Part shown: positions 28,877-37,460 of the stretch, in pieces
How positions within the stretch are numbered: the first letter of the stretch is position 1
How the letters are laid out: each line of letters begins with the position of its first letter
Source: JAXJYR01 sp964593515
Lineage (GTDB): Bacteria; Bacillota_I; Bacilli_A; Erysipelotrichales; Erysipelotrichaceae
Assembly (NCBI GenBank): GCA_964593515.1
Contig: CAZQJH010000003.1
Location: 1-37,460, forward strand
Direction: 5' to 3'
DNA: 37,460 nt
Made by a program: the position numbers and the translations under genes
The notes under the pieces: model-generated
Databases searched by the model: none
What the model saw: the letters and a program-made list of their open reading frames with translations, nothing else
Told to the model about the DNA's origin: nothing

Positions 28877-31800
28877 ATGCCGAACACTACAATCGAACAA
28901 CTCGAATTGCAAGTACAGTCGAGCTCGGCTTCGGCTGAAAAAGGTATAGACGCTCTTTCCGCTTCTTTGTCGAAATTAAAAGGTGCAGTAAAGGGCGGTG
29001 TTGGTCTTAATGCAGTTGCTACGCAACTCAACAATATCAATACCGCCCTTAATGGCATGAGTGGGGATTCTCCTCAAAAGTTGAGTAAACTTGCTGACAG
29101 TTTGCAGAAGCTATCTAATCTCGGAAATCTGAAAATATCGTCCTCTATCAGCAATCAGATCAGAAACATCGGAAGTGCTGTATCTTCACTGGACGGTGTG
29201 AGTTTCGGTAATATCCGTGACTTGGCTTCTGCTCTTGCTCCGTTGAGTAATCTCGGCAAGAATAATCTCACTTCATTCGTGACGCAGTTAAAGAAAATCC
29301 CGGAGGTAGTAAAAGCACTGGACGCTACAACGATCAGTCAATTCACTGCTAAAATTCAGCAGTTGGTATCTGCTCTCTCACCTCTTGCGACACAGCTCAA
29401 CACGATTAGTAATGCTTTCTCTAGGCTTCCAGCACAGATAAGGCAGACAACGAACGCTACGAACGCTCTCAACACAGCGAATAATACAGCGTCAAAGGGT
29501 TACATGAATCTGTGGGCTAAAGCAAGAATGGCATACAACGTTATTCGAGGTGCGTCACACTTAATTGCTTCTTGTATTACAGAATCAAACAGCTACATCG
29601 AAAATATCAACCTGTTTACAGCTTCTATGGGTAAATTCGCAGAAGAAGCTAAAAGTTATGCAGAGACAGTCGGTGAAGTAATGGGTATTGACCCCGGTCA
29701 GTTCATGCGTTATCAAGGTGTGTTTATGACAATCACTAAAGGTTTCGGTGTTGTCGAGGATAAGGCATATCTTATGTCGAAGAACCTCACACAGCTTGGC
29801 TACGACCTGTCTTCTTTCTTCAATATCTCTTTTGAAGATTCAATGCAGAAATTACAGTCGGGTATTTCGGGTGAGCTTGAGCCGCTTCGTAGACTTGGTT
29901 TCGACCTGTCGGTGGCTAGATTGCAACAGGAAGCATGGAACTTGGGTATCGAGAAAAGCGTAAATGCTATGACACAGGCTGAAAAGTCACAGTTAAGGTA
30001 TTACGCAATTATGACACAGGTAACGGTGGCTCAAGGTGATATGGCGAGAACGCTAAATGCACCAGCTAACCAGTTGAGAATTTTATCCGCACAGGTAACG
30101 CAGTGTGCTCGTGCTTTCGGTAATATTTTCATTCCTGTACTCAACACAGTTCTTCCGTATCTTATCGCTTTTGCGAAAGTCCTTCGTATGGTAATCAACC
30201 TTATCGGTAAGTTTGTTGGATTTGAGCTCCCGGAAGTAGATTACTCGGGTATCAGCTCGGGTAGTGACGCTATGGGCGATCTAACGGACAATACGAATGA
30301 CGCTACAAATGCGGCGAAGAAGCTGAAAAATGCCATGACTGGCATTGACGAGTTGAACATTATTTCCCCGGACGATGGTTCAAGTGGTTCGGGAAGCGGT
30401 CTCGGTTTGGGAGCTGGTGACTTGGGTATCGAACTTCCCGAGTATGACTTCCTCGGAGACGCTATCACTACAAAGATAGACGAGCTTGTCAATAAGTTCA
30501 AGGAATGGGCTGGACTTACTGATGATATAGACACATGGGCTGAATTTTTACATACGAAGTTAGGTAGAATCCTTATTCTCGTTGCTGAAATTGCCGCCGG
30601 GTTCGCATTATGGAAGCTGTCAAAGTCTTTCCTCGATGGTTTGAACTGGTTGCATACTCTCATGGGTAACGGTCTAGGTAATACAGTCGCAATAACGACA
30701 GGTATCGTTCTCACGATTACTGGTCTCACAATCGAGTGGACTGGTATTAAGAGCATTATTGAAGACGGTATAGATAAGCTGAATTTCGGTGAGACAATCG
30801 GTGGTGCGATTTTGACTGCCATCGGTGGAACGTTCATCGGTAAGGGTGCGGCTACCGCTCTTGCAAAAGCTGGTATTACTTCTGCCGCTATCGAAGGTGG
30901 TATGGGTACTGCTCTAGCTGGTGCTCTGTTTGGCGGTGGTATCGCCGCTGTTGTCGCTGGTCTTCCAGCTTTCGGAGTAGGTATCTACTCTGCTATCAAG
31001 GAAGGTTTGAATTTCCTTAATGGCTTCCTAGTTGAGTTCGGAGCAACCCTTACTGGTGCTGGTGCTGGTGCTATCGGTGCGGCTCTAGGTGCATGGGGAG
31101 GTCCAGTAGGTATCGCTGTCGGTGCATTGATCGGTGTAGTCGTAGGTGCATTGACTGATCTCGGTATCTATCTCTATCAAAACTGGGACGATGTAAAGGT
31201 TTGGGTAGGTAACGTAGGCGGCACGATTAAGACATTCTTCACTGAAACTGTACCGGGATTCTTCAAAGATTTACCGGGCAAGATTAAGGAAGGTTGGAAC
31301 AAGGCTATACAGCCTATCAAGGATTTTGACTGGAAACAGTTTGGATATGACGTAGGTCAGAAGGTTGGAGGAGCTGTCAAGAAAATATGTGATTCGTTTA
31401 AGACGTTCTTCACGAAGACCCTTCCCGATGTTTGGAAAAAGGTCAAAGAATCTTTCAAGACGTTCTTCACACAGACCTTACCGAAGTTCTTTACAGAAAC
31501 CATTCCCGAGTTCTTCAAGACAGTTAAGGAAGGTTTCGTGACATTCTTCACAGAGACGCTCCCGGAAGCTCTTTCCGATATTGGCGATTGGTTCGTTGAC
31601 GTAGGACAGGCAATTTGGGACGGAATAAAGGAAGGCTGGGACACAGCAGTAAAAGCAGTGAAGGATTTCATAGACGGATTCGTACAGGGATTTAAGGACG
31701 CATTAGGTATTCATTCTCCTTCAACGGTATTCAGAGACGAAGTAGGTAAGTTTCTCGGAGAAGGTTTATTGGAAGGTATTTTACTTCCGTTCAATAAAAT

Positions 31801-33046
31801 TGCGGAATGGGTTAAGACAAATATCATTGATCCTATCGCAAATGCAGTAGAAGGAAATCCTATTGAAATGGGAATATCTCTCATTAAAGAAGGTTGGACT
31901 ACAGTTAAAGGTTGGATCGGTAATATCCCAGTGCTTTCGCAAGCTATTAGTTTATTGAAATCCGGGTGGACTACTGTCAAGAGCTGGATCGGTAATATTC
32001 CCACTCTGTCACAGACAATCAGTCTTTTGAAGAAGGGTTGGCAGACAGTTAAAGGTTGGATTGGTAACATTCCTACTCTGTCACAGGCTATCAGTTTGAT
32101 TAAGAGCGGTTGGACTACAGTAAAGAACTGGATCGGTAACATTCCTGTGTTATCACAGGGAATATCGTTATTGAAAGAAGGTTGGACTACTGTCAAGAGC
32201 TGGATTGGTAATCTTCCAGTAATCAATCAAGCAATCGGTCTTATAAAGAGTGGCTGGACTACTATTTCAAAGTTCATCGGTACAGCTTCTTCCGTAGCAA
32301 TTTCACTGTTCAAGGACGGTTGGAGTTCTATATCTAGCTGGATTGGAACAAAGGTATCGGTAGGTATTTCACTGTTCAAAGACGGTTGGAACTCTATAAA
32401 ATCGTTCTTCGGTCTGTCGAACGGAGGTATCGTAGGTGCTAACGGTGGAGTAAAAATGTTTGCAAGCGGAGGTATCATAAGCGGTCAGAGATTTTGGAAC
32501 GCAATTCCGAAATATGCAAACGGTACTACAAGACCTCACGGTTCACTGTTCGTAGCTGGCGAAAATGGAGAGGAAATGGTAGGTCATGTAAATGGTACTA
32601 CCGAGGTACTCAACAGATTCCAGTTAGGACAAATCATGTACAGCTCCATAGTAAGTGGTATGAATCAGTTCGGAGGTTACTTCGGAAGACTTAACAGCCA
32701 CTTGAGCACTTGTACAAATGCAGTTATCAGAACAATCTTGACGGAAGCTGATGTGCTCAATGCACACTACGCAACTCAAATGTCGTATGATCCTTCAAAT
32801 GCACTGTCTCGTACAGTCTATGATGATTCCTCTGCGGCACGTAGAAGCTCCGAAGGTTCGATGTATGCGGACATGAGAGATTTCTACCGAGACTTCGTAG
32901 AACCTTCTATCACTAGAATGGTTACAGCTACAGAGAGACAGGCAGACAAAGAGGAACAGACAATCGTACAGATTGGAAACAGAGAAATCAAACAAGCTGT
33001 TGAAAGACAGCAAAAGGCAAACGGTTATAACTTCGCTACTACGTAA
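28877..33046 (+). CDS. Tape measure protein
   Basis: 1389 residues; it sets tail length and is threaded inside the tube. An amphipathic helical N-terminus (residues 1-220, Ser/Leu/Asn-rich) precedes the conserved NLFTASMGKFAEEAKSYAET near 247-266 and EPLRRLGFDLSVARLQQEAW near 335-354. Gly/Ala-rich hydrophobic segments that could form membrane spans lie at about 650-770. Then come FFTETLP-like repeats near 785-900 and eight 22-24-residue repeats near 1000-1185. The C-terminal part ends with GTTRPHGSLFVAGENGEEMV and a helical tail. Using the general phage rule of about 1.5 Angstrom per residue, the tail would be near 200 nm; this is a rough inference. Confidence 0.93.
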   Translation: MPNTTIEQLELQVQSSSASAEKGIDALSASLSKLKGAVKGGVGLNAVATQLNNINTALNGMSGDSPQKLSKLADSLQKLSNLGNLKISSSISNQIRNIGSAVSSLDGVSFGNIRDLASALAPLSNLGKNNLTSFVTQLKKIPEVVKALDATTISQFTAKIQQLVSALSPLATQLNTISNAFSRLPAQIRQTTNATNALNTANNTASKGYMNLWAKARMAYNVIRGASHLIASCITESNSYIENINLFTASMGKFAEEAKSYAETVGEVMGIDPGQFMRYQGVFMTITKGFGVVEDKAYLMSKNLTQLGYDLSSFFNISFEDSMQKLQSGISGELEPLRRLGFDLSVARLQQEAWNLGIEKSVNAMTQAEKSQLRYYAIMTQVTVAQGDMARTLNAPANQLRILSAQVTQCARAFGNIFIPVLNTVLPYLIAFAKVLRMVINLIGKFVGFELPEVDYSGISSGSDAMGDLTDNTNDATNAAKKLKNAMTGIDELNIISPDDGSSGSGSGLGLGAGDLGIELPEYDFLGDAITTKIDELVNKFKEWAGLTDDIDTWAEFLHTKLGRILILVAEIAAGFALWKLSKSFLDGLNWLHTLMGNGLGNTVAITTGIVLTITGLTIEWTGIKSIIEDGIDKLNFGETIGGAILTAIGGTFIGKGAATALAKAGITSAAIEGGMGTALAGALFGGGIAAVVAGLPAFGVGIYSAIKEGLNFLNGFLVEFGATLTGAGAGAIGAALGAWGGPVGIAVGALIGVVVGALTDLGIYLYQNWDDVKVWVGNVGGTIKTFFTETVPGFFKDLPGKIKEGWNKAIQPIKDFDWKQFGYDVGQKVGGAVKKICDSFKTFFTKTLPDVWKKVKESFKTFFTQTLPKFFTETIPEFFKTVKEGFVTFFTETLPEALSDIGDWFVDVGQAIWDGIKEGWDTAVKAVKDFIDGFVQGFKDALGIHSPSTVFRDEVGKFLGEGLLEGILLPFNKIAEWVKTNIIDPIANAVEGNPIEMGISLIKEGWTTVKGWIGNIPVLSQAISLLKSGWTTVKSWIGNIPTLSQTISLLKKGWQTVKGWIGNIPTLSQAISLIKSGWTTVKNWIGNIPVLSQGISLLKEGWTTVKSWIGNLPVINQAIGLIKSGWTTISKFIGTASSVAISLFKDGWSSISSWIGTKVSVGISLFKDGWNSIKSFFGLSNGGIVGANGGVKMFASGGIISGQRFWNAIPKYANGTTRPHGSLFVAGENGEEMVGHVNGTTEVLNRFQLGQIMYSSIVSGMNQFGGYFGRLNSHLSTCTNAVIRTILTEADVLNAHYATQMSYDPSNALSRTVYDDSSAARRSSEGSMYADMRDFYRDFVEPSITRMVTATERQADKEEQTIVQIGNREIKQAVERQQKANGYNFATT
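31874..32428 (+). repeat. Tandem 24-residue repeats inside the tape measure
   Basis: Five units of exactly 72 bp start at 31874, 31946, 32018, 32090 and 32162 (consensus ISLLKxGWTTVKxWIGNIPxL). Three shorter 22-residue degenerate units start at 32234, 32300 and 32366. Unit number could change tail length by steps of 24 residues. Confidence 0.9.
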
Positions 33047-33058
33047 GGAGGTAACAAA

Positions 33059-33430
33059 ATGGCATATATAGCAATCAACGGTTATGAGTTACCTCCTTGT
33101 AAGCGAGGGGTAAAAGTAATCGTTACAACACTCGTAAACTCGGGTCGTGACGCTAACGGTGCTGTCGTAGGTCAGAAAATTGGTCGAGATCAGTACAAGA
33201 TTGACGGTTTGGAATGGGCTTGGCTTACAGCCGAACAGTGGGAATCCATTCTCAAGGCAGTGAGCAATTTCTTCTTCCACGTCACTTTCATTGACCCTGT
33301 TACAAATAGTAAAAAGACAATCAAAATGTATTGCGGAGACCGTACAGGAGAACCATACTGGCTCGATAAGAACGGAAAACCTACACATTACAGAGATTGT
33401 AAAGTGAACCTTATAGATACAGGTGAGTAA
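33059..33430 (+). CDS. Minor tail protein (tail-tip region, unassigned)
   Basis: 123 residues behind AAGGAGG, between the tape measure and the large tail-tip protein. The sequence is beta-rich (AYIAINGYELPPCKRGVKVI; FFFHVTFIDPVTNSKKTIKM) with conserved-looking WAWLTAEQWESILKAV. It fits the group of small baseplate or distal-tail-associated proteins in Firmicutes siphophages. No strict motif supports a precise name such as distal tail protein, so the role is taken from position. Confidence 0.68.
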   Translation: MAYIAINGYELPPCKRGVKVIVTTLVNSGRDANGAVVGQKIGRDQYKIDGLEWAWLTAEQWESILKAVSNFFFHVTFIDPVTNSKKTIKMYCGDRTGEPYWLDKNGKPTHYRDCKVNLIDTGE

Positions 33431-33442
33431 AGGAGGGATTTT

Positions 33443-35665
33443 ATGCAGAAGGTATCACGAGCGTACAAAGAAAGCATGAAATCTCCTCTCCGAGAGAGAG
33501 CGTTTATTATGCTCTCTTTCGGACTTGTCAATCAAGAAGCCCAAGCTAAAGCTACAGTTGACGATGGAGATTTCCTCTATTATTCAGATAAAAGCAATCT
33601 ACTCGGTGAGCATGGAGATAGTACAATCTATGCAACACTTGAGGAGAATTTCACTAGGGTTGACGGATCAATGCTATTCCTCCCTAGACGTACCTCCGCT
33701 ACGAAGTTTCACGACACAGGTCTTATAAGTAGGGAGCTAGTTTCAGAAGCTCTATGCGAAATAACAATAAGTCTCAATACGATACCTACTGATTTCCGAG
33801 GGTTGACTATTAACTTCGGTGAGAACTACCCGGTTGATTTTGATGTAATCGGTAGCACAGGTCAGACGGTTGAGTTTAGAGATAACGACATGGCGAAGTG
33901 GACTACAGAGGAGGTTTTCAAGAACACAACGTACATTAAACTGATCTTCTATCGTATGAAGAACCCACAGTCTCGATTGAGAGTTTACTCGATTAGATTC
34001 GGTTATGGTTTGGTGTACTACAATGATTCGGTTATGGATTCAAAGCTCGAGAGCTACGTATCACCTATTGGTGCAGACGTGCCGCAGATTGATTTCTCGG
34101 TACAGCTAAAGAATTACGATCACTACTTCAATGTTGATAACCCGAAGTCAGCCATTAACTACTTGGAGACAGGACAGGAAATGGATATTATGTACGGTTA
34201 TCAGCTCCCGGATTCAGACGAAATAGAATGGGTACAGGGAAATCACCTACTCTGTTCTGAATGGGAAAGTGACGATAATACAGCTACTATCCGCTGTCAA
34301 GACATATTCCGTAACATGGATTCAGAGTTTTCTCGAGGTCTTTACAGCAAGGAAGGAAGAAGTTATTACTCACTGGCTCAAGAGATTTTAACTGACGCTG
34401 GTATCAAGGACTACTACCTAGACCCTAGATTGAAAAACCTGTACACAAACAATCCTATGCCGATCGTAAAGCATAAAGAGGGATTGCAAATCATAGCAAA
34501 CGCTTGTCGATGTGTGTTAGATCAGAGTAGGTTCGGAAGTATCAGAATAAAATCTAATTTCACTCCCGAGGGTCATGCTACATCGAACGGTGAAACCACA
34601 TTCTCTAATGTGGAATCAATCGTGAATGACACTGAAAAAGTGGAATACGCTACGCTGGCTACAGATTACATACCTGTGAATGGTGGAATGTATTTTCTAC
34701 CTTCCGATGGTATAAATCGTTTGAATACAGGATATGTGTCGAGTTCAATTTCCGGGGGAGATTGTACGTTTGAAAGCAATCCTATAGTTACAATTAGCTT
34801 GGACGCAATCAGAGCGTACCACGGATTGAGACTTGTATTCGGTCATTGTCTACCAGCAGAGTTTATCATTCGTACATTCAACAACGGAGAAAAGGTTGAC
34901 GAATATGTGGTAAGTTCCGATGAAATCGAGCAGACTACGGTTCTCATACAGGACTTTGACGATTTCGATAAGATGGAGCTTGAGTTTACAAAAACAGAAA
35001 AGCCACAGAACAGAATCGTATTGAATCAGTTTAGTTTGAGCGAGGTTACAGATTTCACTATGACAAGAAAGGACATGACCTCCTCTCCTAAAGCAATCAA
35101 ACAGGAACTTGTAAAAGAGGTCATAGTCCCATGTTACATATATCAACCGGGAACTAGAGAAGAAAACCTTGTGCATGAGGAAGTCGAAGTTTCCGAAGGT
35201 GATGTAGAAACATACTACATTCAAGACCCTTCCTACGGTTATAGACCTTTATTGGATCAAGCCGAAGGTAAAGCAGAGGTTGTGGAATGGAGTAACTATT
35301 ATGTCACTATAAAATTCAATGTAACAGGATCATTCTTGCTAGAGGTACAAGGTTATCGTTATCGAATAGTCGAGAAGTATGCGAAGAAAACATTGAATGT
35401 GAGAGGTAAATCAATCAAGTGGCAGAACCCTCTCATAAGTGATATGACGATGGCGAAAGACCTCTGTGAATGGTTAGCCGATTACTATACCGCTGGTATA
35501 GAGTACGAGTACGATACTAGAGGAAACCCGGAGATTGACGCTACAGATATTGTGTATCAAGAAAACGAGTTTTACGAAGGTATGCGTGTGAATATCTATC
35601 GTCACACTATCGGGTTCAAACAATCATTTTCGGGTAAGGTTACTGCTCGAAGAATAGGAGGTTAA
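33443..35665 (+). CDS. Large tail-tip / tail-associated protein
   Basis: 740 residues behind AAAGGAGGG. Two copies of a lectin-like or F5/8-type beta domain appear, near 60-210 (NFTRVDGSMLFLPR, ending SRLRVYSIRFGYGL) and near 395-530 (VNGGMYFLPSDGIN, ending NRIVLNQFSLSEVT). Each has the Thr-Gly-Tyr/Leu-Ile-Ser turn and hydrophobic strands. Between them lies a baseplate-hub-like part (YDHYFNVDNPKSAINYLETG; CSEWESDDNTATIRCQDIFR). It probably forms the tail tip and contacts the host surface; the duplicated domain may bind carbohydrate. Assignment follows its position after the tape measure. Confidence 0.75.
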   Translation: MQKVSRAYKESMKSPLRERAFIMLSFGLVNQEAQAKATVDDGDFLYYSDKSNLLGEHGDSTIYATLEENFTRVDGSMLFLPRRTSATKFHDTGLISRELVSEALCEITISLNTIPTDFRGLTINFGENYPVDFDVIGSTGQTVEFRDNDMAKWTTEEVFKNTTYIKLIFYRMKNPQSRLRVYSIRFGYGLVYYNDSVMDSKLESYVSPIGADVPQIDFSVQLKNYDHYFNVDNPKSAINYLETGQEMDIMYGYQLPDSDEIEWVQGNHLLCSEWESDDNTATIRCQDIFRNMDSEFSRGLYSKEGRSYYSLAQEILTDAGIKDYYLDPRLKNLYTNNPMPIVKHKEGLQIIANACRCVLDQSRFGSIRIKSNFTPEGHATSNGETTFSNVESIVNDTEKVEYATLATDYIPVNGGMYFLPSDGINRLNTGYVSSSISGGDCTFESNPIVTISLDAIRAYHGLRLVFGHCLPAEFIIRTFNNGEKVDEYVVSSDEIEQTTVLIQDFDDFDKMELEFTKTEKPQNRIVLNQFSLSEVTDFTMTRKDMTSSPKAIKQELVKEVIVPCYIYQPGTREENLVHEEVEVSEGDVETYYIQDPSYGYRPLLDQAEGKAEVVEWSNYYVTIKFNVTGSFLLEVQGYRYRIVEKYAKKTLNVRGKSIKWQNPLISDMTMAKDLCEWLADYYTAGIEYEYDTRGNPEIDATDIVYQENEFYEGMRVNIYRHTIGFKQSFSGKVTARRIGG

Positions 35666-35667
35666 GT

Positions 35668-36093
35668 ATGGCATGGGAAACACCTAAAACAGATTGGTTC
35701 GGTCAAATGGTAGACGGTGTGTATGTTGGAGACAGATTCAACGCTACCGATTTTAACAGAATCAAAAACAACTTGTCTCACCTCCGTGAGCTTGCTTTGA
35801 AAATGTATGACGAGTTTACTATCCATTCTCTAGGAGAGGATCGTACACCTGTCGATTTCTTCTATGCCGATGAAATAAATAAGCTAGAAGAAAATCTTAA
35901 CACTATCAACAGCAATACAATCAAGAGATCGTATGGTGTAGCACCTACTTATACTGATAACGGTAATACAATGACATTCACCGAACTTAACAGGTTGGAA
36001 AGTGCAATCCTCGATCTCTACGATAGGCTCACGAACCAAAGTGAGGGACGAAGGACGCTACAGTTCAATTTCGGAATGAAGGGAGGTTTATAA
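35668..36093 (+). CDS. Small structural protein of the tail tip, unassigned
   Basis: 141 residues, two nt after the previous stop, with AGGAGG inside the end of that gene. WFGQMVDGVYVGDRFNATDF followed by NRIKNNLSHLRELALKMYDE is a recurring motif in small proteins downstream of tail-tip genes, and a related segment (TFTELNRLESAILDLYDRLT) occurs again near residues 103-122. The protein may therefore contain two copies of one helical motif. It could be an adaptor for tail fibres. Confidence 0.68.
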   Translation: MAWETPKTDWFGQMVDGVYVGDRFNATDFNRIKNNLSHLRELALKMYDEFTIHSLGEDRTPVDFFYADEINKLEENLNTINSNTIKRSYGVAPTYTDNGNTMTFTELNRLESAILDLYDRLTNQSEGRRTLQFNFGMKGGL

Positions 36094-36789
36094 ATGAGCT
36101 GGACTTTGCTACCTACAAATTATACTGACGCAATTTGGAGCGGATTGAAAAAGTACATTCTCGTAAACAACGATGATGGTACTATCTCACTCCAAGACGT
36201 TACGCAGTATAGCAACAAGGAAAACTCATTCTTCGGTGCTATGGAAGCTAATCGAATGAATGAAGCTCTCAACACTATCATGTCGATGGTTGAGAATGGT
36301 ACAGATTTGTACGAAGCATTTCAGAATTATTTCAGCAATCAAAAAGTATTATTTGAAGATATTTTGAAAGCTGACACAAAGAGCTTTGAAGATTACATCG
36401 CTGATCTCAAAGCCGAGGGGGATTCTGCTATTGCAACAATCAAGACTGATTACCGTACAGAAATGGACGAGTACGAAGCCTTGCAAACACAGTTGTTCAA
36501 TGTGTGGTTTGACAGTATCAGAGACAAGCTGTCCGGGGACGTTGCTACAAAGCTACAAAATGAAATTGACGAGCTCAACACAAAGGTGGAAGGTTTCGTT
36601 GCCAAAGATATTTCATTCAGTCCCGATGGAAAACATATCACAGAGACAAGCGGCACTTTCCGTAGAGAGACAGTGTTCAATACGGACGGTAGTATCACAG
36701 AGAAGTTGTATGATAACGATATTCTGATTCATACAAAAAATACTACTTTCAGTGCAGACGGTTCAAATATCAAAGAGGAGGTTTCATAA
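36094..36789 (+). CDS. Tail-fibre-like structural protein, unassigned
   Basis: 231 residues beginning directly after the previous stop. SFFGAMEANRMNEALNTIMS resembles the adaptor motif of the upstream protein. A helical or coiled-coil middle follows (FEDYIADLKAEGDSAIATIK; LQNEIDELNTKVEGFV), then a beta-repeat C-terminus in which DISFSPDGKHITETSG, ETVFNTDGSITEKLYD and NTTFSADGSNIKEEVS repeat a short strand-turn unit three times. A trimeric fibre or fibre-adaptor is plausible. The family is not recognised. Confidence 0.65.
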   Translation: MSWTLLPTNYTDAIWSGLKKYILVNNDDGTISLQDVTQYSNKENSFFGAMEANRMNEALNTIMSMVENGTDLYEAFQNYFSNQKVLFEDILKADTKSFEDYIADLKAEGDSAIATIKTDYRTEMDEYEALQTQLFNVWFDSIRDKLSGDVATKLQNEIDELNTKVEGFVAKDISFSPDGKHITETSGTFRRETVFNTDGSITEKLYDNDILIHTKNTTFSADGSNIKEEVS

Positions 36790-36790
36790 C

Positions 36791-37460
36791 ATGGCATGGA
36801 GCGAAGCAAAATGGGTTGTAGATCAGCTTATGAATAAGCTGGGGACAGCACCTAACAACATGAGAGCGTTTACTGCTTACGCTGTATCAAAAAGCAGTTT
36901 GGGATTGAAGTTCCTTGAACCAGCAGATAGTTACGATTCAGTAGGAAATCTGTTGTGTTCTGTAGGTGGTGTGATGATTAGAATGTCTACAGAAGGTTAT
37001 CCTACAAATCCTAACGAGGGAACTTTGGTGGTTGATAACAAAAATCTAGGAGCATATCAAAATACTCCATTTATCGTAGAAGGTCTTTCGGAAGGTGTAA
37101 CATACTACTTTGCGGCTTTCCCATATTCCACAAGTGGTATTTACAATCTTGCTACTGATATGAGTAACAGGTCTGAATCTTCCCCGGCAGACGGAGAATC
37201 AGTAAAAGTAACAATCAACATTGATGATCCTAGCGGATTCGGTATCGCTACGATTACTTGTGTGGACGAAACAGATAGCTCTTACACGCAGACTGCTTCT
37301 CTTACAAAGAGTGATCGAGTTGCTTCGTTTACTGTACAAATCGGACATTCTTATCATATAGAGTACGGTAGTGTAAACGGATATTCGACCCCGGAGATCA
37401 CTGAATCGAAGGTTTCCGTTGCTGGTGCTTCCACAGAATATACAGGTGAGTATTTCTACT
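36791..37460 (+). CDS. Tail fibre/appendage protein (3' partial)
   Basis: ATG 36791 follows the previous stop by one base, and the frame is open to the window end (223 codons visible). It begins MAWSEAKWVVDQLMNKLGTA and contains a fibronectin-III-like part (NTPFIVEGLSEGVTYYFAAF near residues 96-115), then further beta-rich text with FGIATITCVDETDSSYTQTA. Such domains are common in phage fibres that bind host surfaces. The C-terminal receptor-binding part lies outside the window. Confidence 0.7.
   Translation, partial: MAWSEAKWVVDQLMNKLGTAPNNMRAFTAYAVSKSSLGLKFLEPADSYDSVGNLLCSVGGVMIRMSTEGYPTNPNEGTLVVDNKNLGAYQNTPFIVEGLSEGVTYYFAAFPYSTSGIYNLATDMSNRSESSPADGESVKVTINIDDPSGFGIATITCVDETDSSYTQTASLTKSDRVASFTVQIGHSYHIEYGSVNGYSTPEITESKVSVAGASTEYTGEYFY

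Noticed and set aside
31874..32428. 72-bp periodic repeats considered as CRISPR or iteron repeats
   Set aside because: They are in-frame protein repeats of the tape measure with diverged codons.

Overview
The window is most of one genome, or one integrated copy, of a tailed siphovirus. The host is probably an anaerobic low-G+C Gram-positive bacterium of the Clostridia type. The evidence is near-universal AGGAGG-like ribosome sites, tightly overlapping genes almost all on the + strand, an anaerobic (oxygen-sensitive) ribonucleotide reductase pair NrdD/NrdG, and Firmicutes-phage families such as the SPP1-type portal, GP20-like scaffold and tail assembly chaperone pair. The genome is cut at both ends: a helicase lacks its 5' end and a tail-tip or fibre gene runs off the right edge. 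No tyrosine integrase, lysis cassette, tRNA or CRISPR array is visible.

Layout. (1) 1-11.5 kb is a replication, recombination and nucleotide operon: SF2 helicase, B-type DNA polymerase fused in frame to an ERF-type annealing protein, YqaJ exonuclease, SSB-like protein, DUF3310 protein, NrdG, NrdD, MazG-like, HD protein and a prim-pol. (2) 11.5-16.05 kb is a second early operon behind a clear sigma70 promoter with nested operators: small proteins, a Cys-rich miniprotein overlapping a PemK/MazF-like protein, a D5-type SF3 helicase, an NPPF methyltransferase-like protein, a DUF4406 protein with an apparently interrupted tail, and Lar-like zinc ribbons. (3) 16.05-20.95 kb is a regulatory and accessory region between the small and large terminase genes, which are usually adjacent. 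It holds two copies of a roughly 120-nt structured repeat, a family of ACACGT-NN-ACGTGT palindromes, a three-gene minus-strand operon flanked by G/T-skewed G+C-rich DNA, two small XRE-like HTH proteins, a small serine recombinase, a lipoprotein and a 42-residue membrane protein. (4) 20.95-37.46 kb is the packaging, head and tail block: TerL, portal, scaffold, capsid, connectors, tail tube, chaperones with a canonical GGGAAAC -1 frameshift site, a 1389-residue tape measure with 24-residue repeats, and tail-tip proteins.

Regulation. At least four sigma70-type promoters (11516 +, 18791 -, 19214 +, 22681 +) carry full or half copies of the same palindrome inside or beside them. This suggests one phage regulator, probably one of the two HTH proteins, controls an early operon, the minus-strand accessory operon, its own operon and the portal/head operon. 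The strongest candidates for something undescribed are the paired structured repeats at 16.2 and 19.5 kb with the serine recombinase beside them, the multi-operator minus-strand operon encoding a very acidic coiled-coil protein, and two related attenuator-like hairpins in front of terL and portal. All function assignments come from reading motifs by eye; no database search was possible.
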